Source: Actinomyces capricornis
GTDB taxonomy: Bacteria > Actinomycetota > Actinomycetes > Actinomycetales > Actinomycetaceae
DNA length: 64,000 nt
Direction: 5' to 3'
NCBI RefSeq assembly: GCF_019974135.1
Contig: NZ_AP025017.1
Span: forward strand, 1,364,001 to 1,428,000
Shown piece by piece: positions 8,573 to 20,390 of the stretch (positions are counted from its first letter, which is position 1; each line of letters starts with the position of its first letter). A model generated the notes under the pieces. The model was not told where the DNA came from. It made no database searches and saw nothing but the letters and a program-made list of their open reading frames with translations. The position numbers were made by a program, and so were the translations under genes.

Positions 8573-9121
8573 ATGACGTGCTGCAAGACCCTTGACAAGA
8601 TCGATACCGATCAGTTGCGCCAGGGGGCCGCTTCCTTCGCTGAGACCGTTGCCGACCAGGCGGAGCGCGCCGCCGTGTGGCTGGCCCCGCATGTCACCCG
8701 TGCCCGTGAGGAGGTCACCCGCGCCGCCAAGGACGCCCAGGTGCGCCTGGAGCCGGTGGTCGGGGAGGCCCGCACGCGCGTGGTGGACGACTACCTCCCC
8801 CGCGCTCAGCGCGCCGCTATTGCCGCCCAGGCCGCGGCCACCACGGACGGTACTCTGACCGAGCGCGCCCAGCGCGCCGCCGTCGCCGCAAAGTCCGCCG
8901 CATTGGAGGTTCCCGTGAAGAAGAAGCACCGCGTCCTGAAGACCCTGGGCTGGCTCGCCGTTGCCGGCGTGGCCGCCGGCGCGGCCTATGTCGCCTACCG
9001 TCGCAGCCAGCCGGTCGAGGACCCCTGGGCCGAGGAATACTGGGCCGACTCCACCGAGGAGGCCGAGTACGGCCTGACCCCGGTTGAGGACCCGGCCCCG
9101 GCGCCCGCCCCCGGGGAGTAG
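8573..9121 (+). CDS. Ala-rich protein with one membrane helix, function unknown
   Basis: 182 aa from ATG 8573 (purine-rich GGGAGAG just upstream); the open frame extends to 8390 but that part overlaps the divergent cyclophilin promoter. Residues about 10-110 form a charged, alanine-rich, probably amphipathic helical region (repeated AERAA / ARTRV patterns). KKKHR precedes a membrane helix at about 128-146, and the tail is acidic and Pro-rich. The layout resembles small actinobacterial membrane proteins found near crgA and cyclophilin (such as DUF5324 in Streptomyces), but I do not claim homology. Confidence 0.75.
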   Translation: MTCCKTLDKIDTDQLRQGAASFAETVADQAERAAVWLAPHVTRAREEVTRAAKDAQVRLEPVVGEARTRVVDDYLPRAQRAAIAAQAAATTDGTLTERAQRAAVAAKSAALEVPVKKKHRVLKTLGWLAVAGVAAGAAYVAYRRSQPVEDPWAEEYWADSTEEAEYGLTPVEDPAPAPAPGE

Positions 9122-9310
9122 GACTCTTCAGGGGCTGGCTGGCCGTTCGGCGGTGTCGTATCTGTGCTGACGTCTTTGCGCTGATCGACTCCGGTATGAG
9201 CGCCGACCCCGCTCCGGGCTCTAAGAGGCATCGCTGATCCGACGGCGTCCCGCACCAGACGGGGCGCCGTCGGCCTGCCTGTGGGCGGTGGGCCTGGGTA
9301 GCCTGGGGCC

Positions 9311-10165
9311 ATGAGCGCACTGCCCGCATCCGCCATCGCCCTGACGCACGGCACCTCGCAGTCCGGGGTGACCATTCCCCAGCTGGGGCTGGGCACCTAC
9401 AAGATCGACGACGGCGAGGCGGAGCGCGTCGTGGCCCAGGGCCTGGACCTGGGGTACCGGCATATCGATACCGCCCAGATGTACGGCAATGAGGCCGGTG
9501 TGGGGCGGGCCCTGGCGGCCAGCGGCCTGAAGCGCGGGGAGGTCTTCGTGACCTCCAAGCTCAACAACCCCTACCACCGTCGCCAGGACGCGCTGCGTGC
9601 CTTCGAGGAGACCCGGCAGGCCCTGGGCCTGGAGGTGCTCGACCTCTTCCTCGTGCACTGGCCCCTGGCCCAGAGCCCCGGGATCGATCTGGTGGAGACC
9701 TGGCAGGCCATGATCGAGATCCTGGAGGGCGGAGGGGCACGGGCCATCGGGGTCTCGAACTTCCAGCCCGCGCACCTGGATCGGATCGTGGAGGCCACCG
9801 GGGTCGTCCCTGCGGTCAATCAGATCGAGCTCCACCCCTGGCTGATCCAGCGCGAGCTCCGGCAGATGCATGAGGAGCTGGGCGTGGTCACCCAGTCGTG
9901 GTCGCCGCTGGGGCGGGGCAGGCTGCTCGATGAGCCGGTGCTGGTGGGGATCGCCCACGACCTGGGGGTCAGCCCGGCGCAGGTGATCATCCGCTGGCAC
10001 CTCCAGCACGGCCTGGTGGTCATCCCCAAGTCCACGCATGCCCAGCGCCTGGCGGCCAATGCCGACGTCTTCGGCTTCGGGCTCGATGAGGCCCAGATGG
10101 GGGCGATCGACGCCCTGGACCGGGGGCTGCGCACGGGCTCCCATCCGGATCGGGTCCAGCTGTGA
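9311..10165 (+). CDS. Aldo/keto reductase
   Basis: 284 aa, a single (beta/alpha)8 AKR domain. The catalytic tetrad is visible: D53 and Y58 (HIDTAQMYGN), K83 (VTSKLNN) and H116 (LVHWPL). An IPKSTH-type NADPH-binding segment lies near residue 240. It reduces aldehydes or ketones with NADPH; 2,5-diketo-gluconate reductase-like members share this length. No operon partner identifies a substrate. Confidence 0.93.
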   Translation: MSALPASAIALTHGTSQSGVTIPQLGLGTYKIDDGEAERVVAQGLDLGYRHIDTAQMYGNEAGVGRALAASGLKRGEVFVTSKLNNPYHRRQDALRAFEETRQALGLEVLDLFLVHWPLAQSPGIDLVETWQAMIEILEGGGARAIGVSNFQPAHLDRIVEATGVVPAVNQIELHPWLIQRELRQMHEELGVVTQSWSPLGRGRLLDEPVLVGIAHDLGVSPAQVIIRWHLQHGLVVIPKSTHAQRLAANADVFGFGLDEAQMGAIDALDRGLRTGSHPDRVQL

Positions 10166-10262
10166 GTCGAGGCGTCCTCGGTGCCCCGGCCGACGCCCAT
10201 TCACCTGCCCTGACCGGGATCCGGCCTCCATGGGAGAGTGGCAGGTGCTGTAGCATCACGAT

Positions 10263-11165
10263 ATGCAGCTCATCACACCATATTTCTGGATGCAGGGCAC
10301 GGCGGATCAGGCCATCACCTTCTACATGGAGGCCTTCGGCGCCATCGGCTCTCAGGTGAGCGTCGTCCACCGCTCCAGCTACCCCTCCGAGATCCCGCCG
10401 GAGGCGCCCCCGCAGGCCGCAGCCATGGCCGGCAAGACGCTGGCTGCCGTCCTGTCCTTCGATGGCATCGAGGTGGGCCTCATCAATGCCGGCCCCGAGC
10501 TGCGCCCCACGCCCAGCATCAGCCTCATGGTCAACCTCGATCCGAGCGTGATCCCGGAGGCGCCCGGGGCCACGCGGCGTCTCTGGGAGGCGCTCTCGGA
10601 TGGCGGGGAGGTGCGCATGCCGCTGGACTCCTACCCGTTCTCCCCGTGCTACGGCTGGGTGGAGGACCGCTACGGCATCAACTGGCAGGTGATCCTCACC
10701 GACCCGCAGGGCGAGCCGCGCCCCTTCATCCTCCCCAGCCTGCTGTTCGGCCCCGGCTCGCGGGGGGCTCGTGAGGCGATGGACTACTACCTGGAGGTCT
10801 TCCCGAACTCTGCGCTGGGCAGGCGCGAGTTCTACCCCGACAATGAGGCCCTGGTCCTGTTCTCCGATGCCGAGTTGGGCGGGCAGTGGGCGACGGCAAT
10901 GGACTCCAGTGAGTCGATGCCCTTCGACTTCACCCCGGGCAGCTCACTCATGGTCCGCGCCGAGACCCAGGAGGAGATCGACTACTACTGGGAGAGGCTC
11001 TCGGCGGTGCCCGAGGCGGAGCGCTGCGGCTGGTGCCAGGATGGCTTCGGAGTGAGCTGGCAGGTGGTGCCCTCGCCCGCCGAGCTCTCCACGCTCAGCC
11101 CCCAGCAGTATGCCGCACTCATGACCATGACCAAGATCGATCTGGCCGTCCTGCGCGGCCAGTAG
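10263..11165 (+). CDS. VOC-superfamily (PhnB/glyoxalase-like) protein, two-domain
   Basis: 300 aa with two related halves (about 1-150 and 155-290). Each opens with ITPYFWMQGTADQAITFYM- or FGPGSRGAREAMDYYLEVF-like segments and ends with a YGINWQV or FGVSWQV motif, typical of the PhnB/3-demethylubiquinone-methyltransferase-like VOC family. Such proteins often bind metal and small ligands; the reaction cannot be predicted. It follows the aldo/keto reductase by about 100 bases. Confidence 0.85.
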   Translation: MQLITPYFWMQGTADQAITFYMEAFGAIGSQVSVVHRSSYPSEIPPEAPPQAAAMAGKTLAAVLSFDGIEVGLINAGPELRPTPSISLMVNLDPSVIPEAPGATRRLWEALSDGGEVRMPLDSYPFSPCYGWVEDRYGINWQVILTDPQGEPRPFILPSLLFGPGSRGAREAMDYYLEVFPNSALGRREFYPDNEALVLFSDAELGGQWATAMDSSESMPFDFTPGSSLMVRAETQEEIDYYWERLSAVPEAERCGWCQDGFGVSWQVVPSPAELSTLSPQQYAALMTMTKIDLAVLRGQ

Positions 11166-11227
11166 GCGCGCCAGGGCAGTCCTCGCCCGGCAGCCGCGGG
11201 CTGATCGCCTGCCTCCCACGGCGCTTC

Positions 11228-11986
11228 TCAGCCCCGGTGCTGGTGGACGCGGTAGCCCGGGCCGATGTCGCCGGCGGCCACCAGCCGATTGAAGGCCTCG
11301 GGCCCCACGGGGGCGGGCTCCGCGATGAATCCGGTGATGGTGTCCACCCCGGCGTCGAGGAGCAGGGGGTGCAGCGGCGTGGAGGGACCCACCAGCACTG
11401 TGTGCGCCGACTCGGCCAGGGCAATGAGGCGCGGCGCGGTCTTATTGACGAAGCTGGAGGAGGAGATGAAGACGATGTCGCACTGCGGCAGCAGGTACTC
11501 GCAGGCGGTGTCCGGGTAGTCGCCGGGGTGGAGGATGCGCTCCAGGCAGATGTACTCGCCGGCTCCCGCCAGGGCCTTGTCGGCGAAGGGAAAGTGACCG
11601 ACGACGGCGACCCGCTTGCCGATGATCTCCTCGCGGTAGGGGTCGAATACCTGGGCCCAGGTCAGGCCCTCACCGGTGGGGACGAAGCCGTTGTCAGCGG
11701 CTGTGGCCGGTGCGGAGTACCAGGAGTTGATGGCGGCCTGCCCGATGCTGGCCTCGGCGAGGTTCCAGGACTTCACCAGGGCGGCGACGTCGCGCAGGGG
11801 GCGGCCCTCCAGGGGCAGGGCGGCGATGGCGGGGCGGCTGCGGACATCCATGGTCCACGCCGAGCCCACCGAGCCGGCGGAGTTGAGCACCCGAGTCCAG
11901 CGCTGCCCCTGGCCCACCGCGGTGACGGCGACGTCGTCGGGCAGGGCCTCGATGAGGGCGTCGTAGATCTCCCAGGGGCTGGTCAT
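11228..11986 (-). CDS. DUF364 domain protein (putative heavy-metal chelatase-like, Rossmann fold)
   Basis: 252 aa, ATG with GAGGAG eight bases upstream. The N-terminal half resembles DUF4213 (IYDALIEALPDDV, ending near NSWYSAP) and the C-terminal half DUF364 (GKRVAVVGHFPF, then DIVFISSSSFVNKTAPRLI and LVGPSTPLHPLLLDAGVD). The family is linked to metal or cofactor handling in other genomes, but its reaction is unproven. Single-gene unit, divergent from the arsR-like gene. Confidence 0.8.
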   Translation of the reverse strand: MTSPWEIYDALIEALPDDVAVTAVGQGQRWTRVLNSAGSVGSAWTMDVRSRPAIAALPLEGRPLRDVAALVKSWNLAEASIGQAAINSWYSAPATAADNGFVPTGEGLTWAQVFDPYREEIIGKRVAVVGHFPFADKALAGAGEYICLERILHPGDYPDTACEYLLPQCDIVFISSSSFVNKTAPRLIALAESAHTVLVGPSTPLHPLLLDAGVDTITGFIAEPAPVGPEAFNRLVAAGDIGPGYRVHQHRG

Positions 11987-11998
11987 GGCGTCATCTCC

Positions 11999-12012
11999 TC
12001 ACACTAGCGTGA
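11999..12012. promoter_or_regulatory. Palindrome upstream of the DUF364 gene
   Basis: TCACACTAGCGTGA is a 14-base near-perfect palindrome (one mismatched pair) sitting just upstream of the SD. It could be an operator. Confidence 0.3.
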
Positions 12013-12223
12013 ATGAGGTCAACCTTACTGACCCGGTGCCTGCCGCGCTTCCTTGACGGCAATGGACTCACGCGGGGCTCCAGAGGTCAGGGGATGGAGA
12101 TGGGCGGGGCAGCGGGGGCCGCGATCCCCTCATGCATTCATCTCGGTTCCCCGAGCGAGCCCAGTCAATCGCTGGCCTGGATCCTGGGGTAGCAGCGATG
12201 ACAATCCACTTACAACGGTATGT

Positions 12224-12239
12224 ACAAACGTTAGCTTGT
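12224..12239. promoter_or_regulatory. Possible ArsR-type operator
   Basis: ACAAACGTTAGCTTGT, an imperfect palindrome with ACAA/TTGT arms, lies in an AT-richer patch about 40 bases before the ArsR start. The position fits autoregulation; the assignment is inference. Confidence 0.35.
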
Positions 12240-12278
12240 GCTATTGTGGTGATGATCCTATGGAGGGGAGGGCTTCCA

Positions 12279-12647
12279 GTGGGCGCTGAGGCGGCACAGG
12301 ACGTTGATCTCGCACTGCGGGCGCTGGCCGATGGGAATCGGCGTGCGATCCTGCAGGTCATCCGCTCGTCCCCGCAGGCGGTGGGATCGATTGCCGAGGA
12401 GCTCGGCCTGTCGCAGCAGACGACCTCCCACCACCTGCGGGTGCTGCGCAGAGCCGGGCTCACGGTGGAGAGCAGGCAGGGCACACGCCACCTGTTCGCC
12501 GTCAGGACCGATGGCCTGGCAGCGGTGCGCTCCTACCTCGACGACTTCTGGCCGGACCGGCTGGCCGATCTCAAGGCCGCGGTGGAGTCAGGGGTCGACA
12601 GTGGAGCCGCTCCTGAGGCCGCTTCGGAGGAGGTGGGCCGTGGCTGA
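12279..12647 (+). CDS. ArsR-family winged-helix transcriptional regulator
   Basis: 122 aa from GTG 12279, chosen because GGAGGGGAGGG at 12262-12272 is a strong ribosome binding site; the in-frame extension to 12132 lacks one. The ArsR HTH reads ALADGNRRAILQVI, then VGSIAEELGLSQQTTSHHLR and a wing. No metal-binding CxC motif is seen, which suggests the SdpR-like, non-metal branch that is often paired with an SRPBCC protein. The stop overlaps the next start by eight bases. Confidence 0.9.
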   Translation: MGAEAAQDVDLALRALADGNRRAILQVIRSSPQAVGSIAEELGLSQQTTSHHLRVLRRAGLTVESRQGTRHLFAVRTDGLAAVRSYLDDFWPDRLADLKAAVESGVDSGAAPEAASEEVGRG

Positions 12648-13497
12648 GTTCCGCGACTCCATCGAGATCGGCGCCCCGCCCGAGGCGGTCTTCGAGTACC
12701 TGACCACCCGTGAGGGCATAACGGCGTGGATGGGCCAGTACGCCGATCCCGACCCCACACCCGGGGGCAGGTTCGCGGTCGATATCGCAGGGTATCCCGT
12801 TCGGGGCGAGTACCTGCGTGTCGAGCGCCCACACCTGGTGGTGGTCTCCTGGGGCTTCGCCGGCAGTGGGGTGCTGGCCCCGGGAGCCTCACGGGTCGAG
12901 TTCCGCCTCACCGCGATCGAGGGTGGCACGAGGGTGGATCTTCGCCACTGCGACCTGCCCGAGACGCAGCTGCGCGGTCACGCCGACGGGTGGGCGAACT
13001 TCCTGCCGCGCCTGGCGATCGCCGGAGCAGGAGACGATCCGGGGCCTGATCGCTGGCAGCCGCTGGCGGACCGGGATGAGCACACCGCCGCACACCGCAG
13101 ACCGCAGCAAGCAGAGGAGAGGCACATGTCCCACAGTCCCGAGACCAGCACCGCCTACGAGGTCGTCCGCAGGTACCACCGCGCCTGGACGGGCGGGGAT
13201 ATCGAGGGCGCGATGAGCTGCGTGGATGACGCGATCACCTGTCGAGCCCCGGGCATCGACCTTGAGGGCAAGGAGGCCTACCGGGAGTTCATCGGCGGCT
13301 TCGCCCCCAGGCTCACCGGTGTCGGCGAGATCGCAGGATTCACCGATGGGCAGCGCGTGGCGCTGTTCTACTACCCGCAGACGGCTGTCACCTCCACGGC
13401 ACCGGCCGCAGAGCTCTTCACCGTCACCAATGGCCTGATCACGCAGAGCGTGCTGATCTTCGACCGGCTCTCCTACGCCCCGCCACAGCAGCGCTGA
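12640..13497 (+). CDS. SRPBCC (AHSA1-like) domain in frame with a SnoaL/NTF2-like domain
   Basis: 285 aa from GTG 12640 (GGAGGAGG at 12626-12633). Residues about 1-140 form an AHSA1-type SRPBCC domain (IEIGAPPEAVFEYLT, GGRFAVDIAG, and an amphipathic GHADGWANFLPRL helix). Residues about 165-280 form a SnoaL-like NTF2 fold (TAYEVVRRYHRAWTGGDIEG). No stop separates them, yet an in-frame ATG at 13126 has its own SD (GAGGAGAGG), so a second, shorter protein of 123 aa may also be made. Pairing with ArsR is a known arrangement; the ligand is unknown. Confidence 0.8.
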   Translation: MAEFRDSIEIGAPPEAVFEYLTTREGITAWMGQYADPDPTPGGRFAVDIAGYPVRGEYLRVERPHLVVVSWGFAGSGVLAPGASRVEFRLTAIEGGTRVDLRHCDLPETQLRGHADGWANFLPRLAIAGAGDDPGPDRWQPLADRDEHTAAHRRPQQAEERHMSHSPETSTAYEVVRRYHRAWTGGDIEGAMSCVDDAITCRAPGIDLEGKEAYREFIGGFAPRLTGVGEIAGFTDGQRVALFYYPQTAVTSTAPAAELFTVTNGLITQSVLIFDRLSYAPPQQR

Positions 13498-13646
13498 GGC
13501 CGGGATCACGCGATCGCCCGGCACCGCGGCGCCAGGCGGTCATCGCTCCAGGGCCCTGGCACTGGCGTCCGCGGCAGTCCGCGAGAGCGGGGCCGCCCGT
13601 CAACTGCGGTGGCAGGCCATGGCTGCGTGGCCATCGGGCCGTCGCC

Positions 13647-13826
13647 TCAGCGCCGTGCGATGGCGATACCTAAGGCAACGATGCCGATCGCGAGGCTGAT
13701 GCCCCACAGGCTCCAGGTGATGACGTATGAGGAGGTGCCCACCGACGACTGGGTGGTGACGCGCAGGATGCCGCCAATGGAGGTGATGACGGCCAGGACG
13801 GCCAGTGAGAAGGCGATACGATTCAT
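13647..13826 (-). CDS. Small two-helix membrane protein, function unknown
   Basis: 59 aa from ATG 13826, which has GGAAAGGGA just upstream; the open frame extends further but that part is low quality. Two hydrophobic helices (about 4-22 and 35-56) are joined by a short Thr/Ser-rich loop. No family recognised. Confidence 0.6.
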   Translation of the reverse strand: MNRIAFSLAVLAVITSIGGILRVTTQSSVGTSSYVITWSLWGISLAIGIVALGIAIARR

Positions 13827-13940
13827 CCGAGTTTCCCTTTCCGAGAGGAAATTCTCGGCACCCGGGGTTGGAGGTACGCCGTCGCCCTCTACCTCCGTCC
13901 CTTTTCTCTGCTTATGGCCAGAATTAAAGAAAACCGCCAC

Positions 13941-14367
13941 TCCGGGGCCGTAGATCAGATGAATCCTTGCAATTGCCCCGAAGGACAGCGGCGCCCCGCG
14001 ATCGCGACCAAACGGCTTGGTTTAATGTCAGCCATAGTCCTTGCGGTGCTATGCCTCGCCTCTGCGGAATCCGAGGGCCGGCAGGGATCCGAGGACCGGA
14101 GGCAAGGCCCCGTAGAGTAGCGGGGCCGCCGCCACCTCAGCCTGGGCCTCCAGCGGGTTGGCCCCCTCTCCCCGAGCTCCTACCATGGCGCCTATCCCGC
14201 AACGGCCCGCTGGCTGACTCGGTTGTCGCTGGGTCACTCGCATCACGCTGGCTCAAATGACGCTGTGTGGTTCAGCAGAATGCGGGTCACCCAGCGAAAC
14301 GCGGATAGGCCAGCGAGAAATAATGAGCCGATGAGCCAGGCGCACTCCTCTTCCAGCGCCTTCATGG
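13941..14367. other. Gene-free stretch before tRNA-Ala
   Basis: No credible reading frame is seen. The left part is AT-richer than the surroundings, and the right part carries the inverted repeat listed separately. Confidence 0.5.
14227..14296. repeat. Long-loop inverted repeat
   Basis: CGCTGGGTCACTCGCAT (14227-14243) matches the reverse complement of 14280-14296 at 15 of 17 positions, with a 36-base spacer. It lies downstream of tRNA-Ala and could form a processing or termination structure. Confidence 0.5.
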
Positions 14368-14440
14368 TGGAGCCAACGGGACTCGAACCCGTAACCCCCT
14401 GCTTGCAAAGCAGGTGCGCTACCAATTGCGCCATGGCCCC
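14368..14440 (-). tRNA. tRNA-Ala (anticodon TGC)
   Basis: 73 bases folding as a cloverleaf: a 7-bp acceptor (GGGGCCA with TGGCTCC), D-arm GCGCAATTGGTAGCGC, anticodon loop centred on TGC, T-arm with GGTTCGAGTCC, discriminator A. The 3' CCA is not encoded. Confidence 0.97.
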
Positions 14441-14467
14441 GAGGGGTTCCCCGGAGGGAGCCGGGCC

Positions 14468-14602
14468 TCAGTCCACCGGATCGGTGACCTCAGCCCAGGC
14501 CGCCCGCTCCATGCGGGCCGCCTCAAACCTCAGCCACGCGGCATAGCCGGTCGCGGCCAGGAATGAGAAAACCGCGGCTGTCACGACCATCCGGTTCCGC
14601 AT
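14468..14602 (-). CDS. DLW-39-like micro-protein
   Basis: 44 aa, lying between tRNA-Ala and tRNA-Ile. ATG at 14602 is preceded by GGAGG four bases upstream. The product starts MRNRMVVTAAVFSFLAATGY (one hydrophobic helix) and ends AAWAEVTDPVD. This resembles the actinobacterial DLW-39 family, very short proteins with a DLWAEATD-like C-terminus encoded near DUF3566/gyrA. Role unknown. Confidence 0.75.
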   Translation of the reverse strand: MRNRMVVTAAVFSFLAATGYAAWLRFEAARMERAAWAEVTDPVD

Positions 14603-14631
14603 GAAACCTCCTACCGTGTCACCGCGGGCGG

Positions 14632-14705
14632 TGGGCCTAGCTGGACTCGAACCAGCGACCTCATCCTTATCAGGGATGCGCTCTAACCAACTGAGCTATA
14701 GGCCC
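14632..14705 (-). tRNA. tRNA-Ile (anticodon GAT)
   Basis: 74 bases with a 7-bp acceptor (GGGCCTA with TAGGCCC), D-arm AGCTCAGTTGGTTAGAGC, anticodon stem-loop CCCTGATAAGG, T-arm GGTTCGAGTCC, discriminator A, no encoded CCA. tRNA-Ile downstream of gyrA is a common actinobacterial arrangement. Confidence 0.97.
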
Positions 14706-14753
14706 TTGCGACCAGAGGAGACTATCCCACACCCTCCCCGTTGGCCAAATCCA

Positions 14754-15244
14754 CTACTCGTCCGCCAGCGTGAGATGAATCCCACCGACAAGAGTGGCCG
14801 TGATGTTGTAGAGGAAGGCACCGATCGTCGTCAGCGCCGTCATGAGCACGATGTTGACCACCGCGATGATCGTCGCCATCGCCATGGCCTGCGGCAGCGC
14901 CAGGTAGGCCACCAGCGCCTTGAAGGCGTTGGACTCCTCACCGGCGACCTTGCCCACCAGGCCCTCGATGTTGGAGAAGACGTGCATGGCGTCGAGCATG
15001 AACCACACGAAGGCGGTGGCCACGATCATCATGATCCCCGCGGCGAAGCTGAGCAGGAAGGCCGCCTTCATCACCGACCAGGGATCGATGCGGGTCAGCG
15101 CCAGGCGCACCCGCCTGGGGCCGGCAATGGTCTTCTTGGGCTTCTTGACCTGGCCCGTCCCCGAGCCGACCGCGTCCGCGATGGACTCGGAGGACCCAGA
15201 CTGCTGGGACGTCCCGCCGCTGGGCGGGATGGACAACGGTTGGC

Positions 15245-15248
<4 letters not shown>
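14754..15248 (-). CDS. DUF3566 membrane protein
   Basis: 164 aa. A polar N-terminus with KKPKK, then [19 protein letters not shown], the DUF3566 signature, leading into a membrane helix (about 60-87). A middle loop follows, with a second hydrophobic region (about 118-150). Found beside gyrA throughout Actinobacteria; function not established. Its ATG overlaps the gyrA stop (ATGA, 15245-15248), so it is translated with gyrA. Confidence 0.93.
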
Positions 15249-17923
<2,675 letters not shown>

Positions 17924-17976
17924 AGTCTTCCTTCGTGCTCAAGATTGCGCAGGGCTGCTCGGGGTCGCTCAGTCAC

Positions 17977-20007
17977 TCAGATGTCCAGGAAGCGCACGTC
18001 GGAGGCGTTGCGCTGGATGAAGGAGCGGCGCTGCTCGACGTCGTCGCCCATGAGGATGGAGAAGGTCTCGTCGGCGTCGGCGGCCTCATCGAGGGTGACC
18101 TGCTTGAGGATGCGGGTGGTGGGGTCCATGGTGGTCTCCCACAGCTCGTGGTCGTTCATCTCGCCCAGCCCCTTGTAGCGCTGGATCCCGCCGTCCTTGG
18201 GCAGGCGGCGCCCGGCCTCGGTCCCGGCCCTGAGCAGCTTGTCCCGCTCGGCGTCGGAGTAGGCGAACTCGTGCTCGCTGTTGGACCACTTGAGGCGGTA
18301 CAGGGGCGGCATGGCGATGTAGATGTGCCCGTTCTCCACCAGCGGCCGCATGTAGCGGAACAGGAGGGTCAGCAGGAGGGTGGCGATGTGCTGGCCGTCG
18401 ACGTCGGCATCGGCCATGATGACGATCTTGCCGTAGCGCAGCTTGGACAGGTCGAAGTCCTCACCGATGCCGGTGCCAAAGGCGGTGATGAGGGAGCGGA
18501 TCGTGTCCGAGGACAGGGCCCGGTCCAGGCGCGCCTTCTCCACGTTGAGGATCTTGCCGCGGATCGGCATGATCGCCTGGTGCTCGGGGTCGCGCCCGCC
18601 CACGGCCGAGCCGCCGGCGGAGTCGCCCTCGACGATGAAGATCTCGCAGTCCTCGGCCACACGCGAGGAGCAGTCACGCAGCTTGCCGGGCATGGAGGCC
18701 GACTCCAGCACGCCCTTGCGGCGGGTGGCCTCACGGGCCTTGCGGGCGGCCAGGCGGGCGGCGGCGGCCTGGGTGGCCTTGTTGATGACCGCCTTGGCAT
18801 CCGCGGGGTGGGAGTCCAGCCAGTCGCCCAGCTGGGAGTAGACGGTCTGCTGGACGAAGGTGCGCGCCTCGGTGTTGCCGAGCTTGGTCTTGGTCTGGCC
18901 CTCGAACTGCGGCTCGGAGAGCTTGACGGAGATGACGGCGGTCAGCCCCTCGCGGATGTCGTCGCCGGTGAGGTTGTCGTCCCTGTCCTTGAGCAGGCCC
19001 TTGTCGCGGGCGTACTTGTTGACCAGGGTGGTCAGGGCCGTGCGGAAGCCCTCCTCGTGGGTGCCGCCCTCGGTGGTGTTGATGGTGTTGGCGTAGGTGT
19101 GGACCGACTCGGAGTAGGCGCTGGTCCACTGCATCGCGATCTCCAGGCTGATGCCGTGGGTCTCATCCAGGGCCTGCTCGGCCTCGAAGTCGATGATCTC
19201 GGGGTGGATGAGCTCGCTCTTCTTGGACTTGTTGAGGAACTCCACGTAATCGCGCAGGCCGTGCTCGTAGCAGTAGCTGACCTGGCGGTGGCCCACCACC
19301 GGGTCGTCGGCCGGCCCTGCCTCGTCCCCGGTGATCTCGTCACCGGCGTCCTGCACCCCGGCGCGCTCGTCGGTCAGGGTGATGCGCAGGCCCTTGTTGA
19401 GGAAGGCCATCTGCTGGAAGCGACGGCGCAGGGTCTCGTAGTCGAAGTCGACCGTCTCGAAGATCGAGGAGTCGGGGTAGAAGGTCTGGGTGGTGCCGGT
19501 CTCATCGGTCTGCTCGCCCTTGACCAGCTCGGTGACCGGCTTGCCGCCCTGGGCGAAGGACATGCGCCAGACGTGGCCCTGGCGCCGCACCTCGGTGTCC
19601 ACCCGGGTGGACAGGGCGTTGACCACGGAGATGCCCACGCCGTGCAGGCCCCCGGAGACGGCGTAGCCGCCACCGCCGAACTTGCCCCCGGCGTGCAGGA
19701 TCGTCATGACGACCTCGACGGTGGGGCGCTTCTCGGTGGGATGCTCATCGACCGGGATGCCGCGGCCGTTGTCGACCACGCGCACGCCCCCGTCGTCCAG
19801 GAGCGTGACCATGATGTGGTCGCAGTAGCCGGCCAGGGCCTCATCCACCGAGTTGTCGACCACCTCGTAGACGAGGTGGTGGAGCCCGCGCTCACCGGTG
19901 GAGCCGATGTACATGCCGGGGCGCTTGCGCACCGCCTCCAGCCCTTCCAGGACGGTGATGTCCGAGGCTCCGTAGTCGTTGGCCGCAGTGGCGTCCTGGT
20001 CAGACAC
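17977..20007 (-). CDS. gyrB: DNA gyrase subunit B
   Basis: 676 aa. GHKL ATPase domain with [14 protein letters not shown] and [10 protein letters not shown]; transducer domain; TOPRIM motifs [12 protein letters not shown] and [11 protein letters not shown]-terminal [10 protein letters not shown] short acidic insertion (about residues 225-246) precedes VSYCYEHGL. It supplies the ATPase for gyrase and sits in the standard dnaA-dnaN-recF-dciA-gyrB-gyrA order. Confidence 0.98.
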   Translation of the reverse strand: MSDQDATAANDYGASDITVLEGLEAVRKRPGMYIGSTGERGLHHLVYEVVDNSVDEALAGYCDHIMVTLLDDGGVRVVDNGRGIPVDEHPTEKRPTVEVVMTILHAGGKFGGGGYAVSGGLHGVGISVVNALSTRVDTEVRRQGHVWRMSFAQGGKPVTELVKGEQTDETGTTQTFYPDSSIFETVDFDYETLRRRFQQMAFLNKGLRITLTDERAGVQDAGDEITGDEAGPADDPVVGHRQVSYCYEHGLRDYVEFLNKSKKSELIHPEIIDFEAEQALDETHGISLEIAMQWTSAYSESVHTYANTINTTEGGTHEEGFRTALTTLVNKYARDKGLLKDRDDNLTGDDIREGLTAVISVKLSEPQFEGQTKTKLGNTEARTFVQQTVYSQLGDWLDSHPADAKAVINKATQAAAARLAARKAREATRRKGVLESASMPGKLRDCSSRVAEDCEIFIVEGDSAGGSAVGGRDPEHQAIMPIRGKILNVEKARLDRALSSDTIRSLITAFGTGIGEDFDLSKLRYGKIVIMADADVDGQHIATLLLTLLFRYMRPLVENGHIYIAMPPLYRLKWSNSEHEFAYSDAERDKLLRAGTEAGRRLPKDGGIQRYKGLGEMNDHELWETTMDPTTRILKQVTLDEAADADETFSILMGDDVEQRRSFIQRNASDVRFLDI

Positions 20008-20390
20008 GTGTCAGTTGCTCCTCGTTCGTGTGCGTCATGGCCCCGCGAAGGCCCTCAGCCGATCCTGTGTGGTCCGATGTCCCCGTAGGGCGTCCTCTCG
20101 CGCCGGTCCTGGGAGGGATCTCGCTCTCGTGTAGGTGGGTACTGTCGGACGGTCCTGAGCGCACCATGGGCGGTTTCAACGCATTCTAGCCTAGTCAGGC
20201 CTCATCGCCGCCCGATCGCGCCCCGCGGGGACGTGCCCGTCATCACCCTGATCACGCCCCCATCACAATTGTCCCGGGTTGATCCCAAGTCTCGGCGCCG
20301 ATGGGGGATCGTCATGCTCGACGACGGCGCGGGGCGCTCCGCCACCCACGCCAGCACCCGGGCCGCCAGGGTCTTCCTCTCGGGCGGACC
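20008..20390 (-). promoter_or_regulatory. gyrB leader/promoter region
   Basis: 383 bases without a credible gene between gyrB and dciA. TAGAAT, read on the minus strand at 20188-20183, is a reasonable -10 element; no clear -35 was found. Independent transcription of gyrBA is likely given the gap. Confidence 0.4.

Noticed and set aside
14368..14705. tRNA-Ile and tRNA-Ala pair as part of an rRNA operon spacer
   Set aside because: No 16S or 23S sequence flanks them and a protein gene lies between; this is the gyrA-adjacent tRNA arrangement.
17935..20088. 717-codon plus-strand frame antisense to gyrB
   Set aside because: Same shadow effect as over gyrA.
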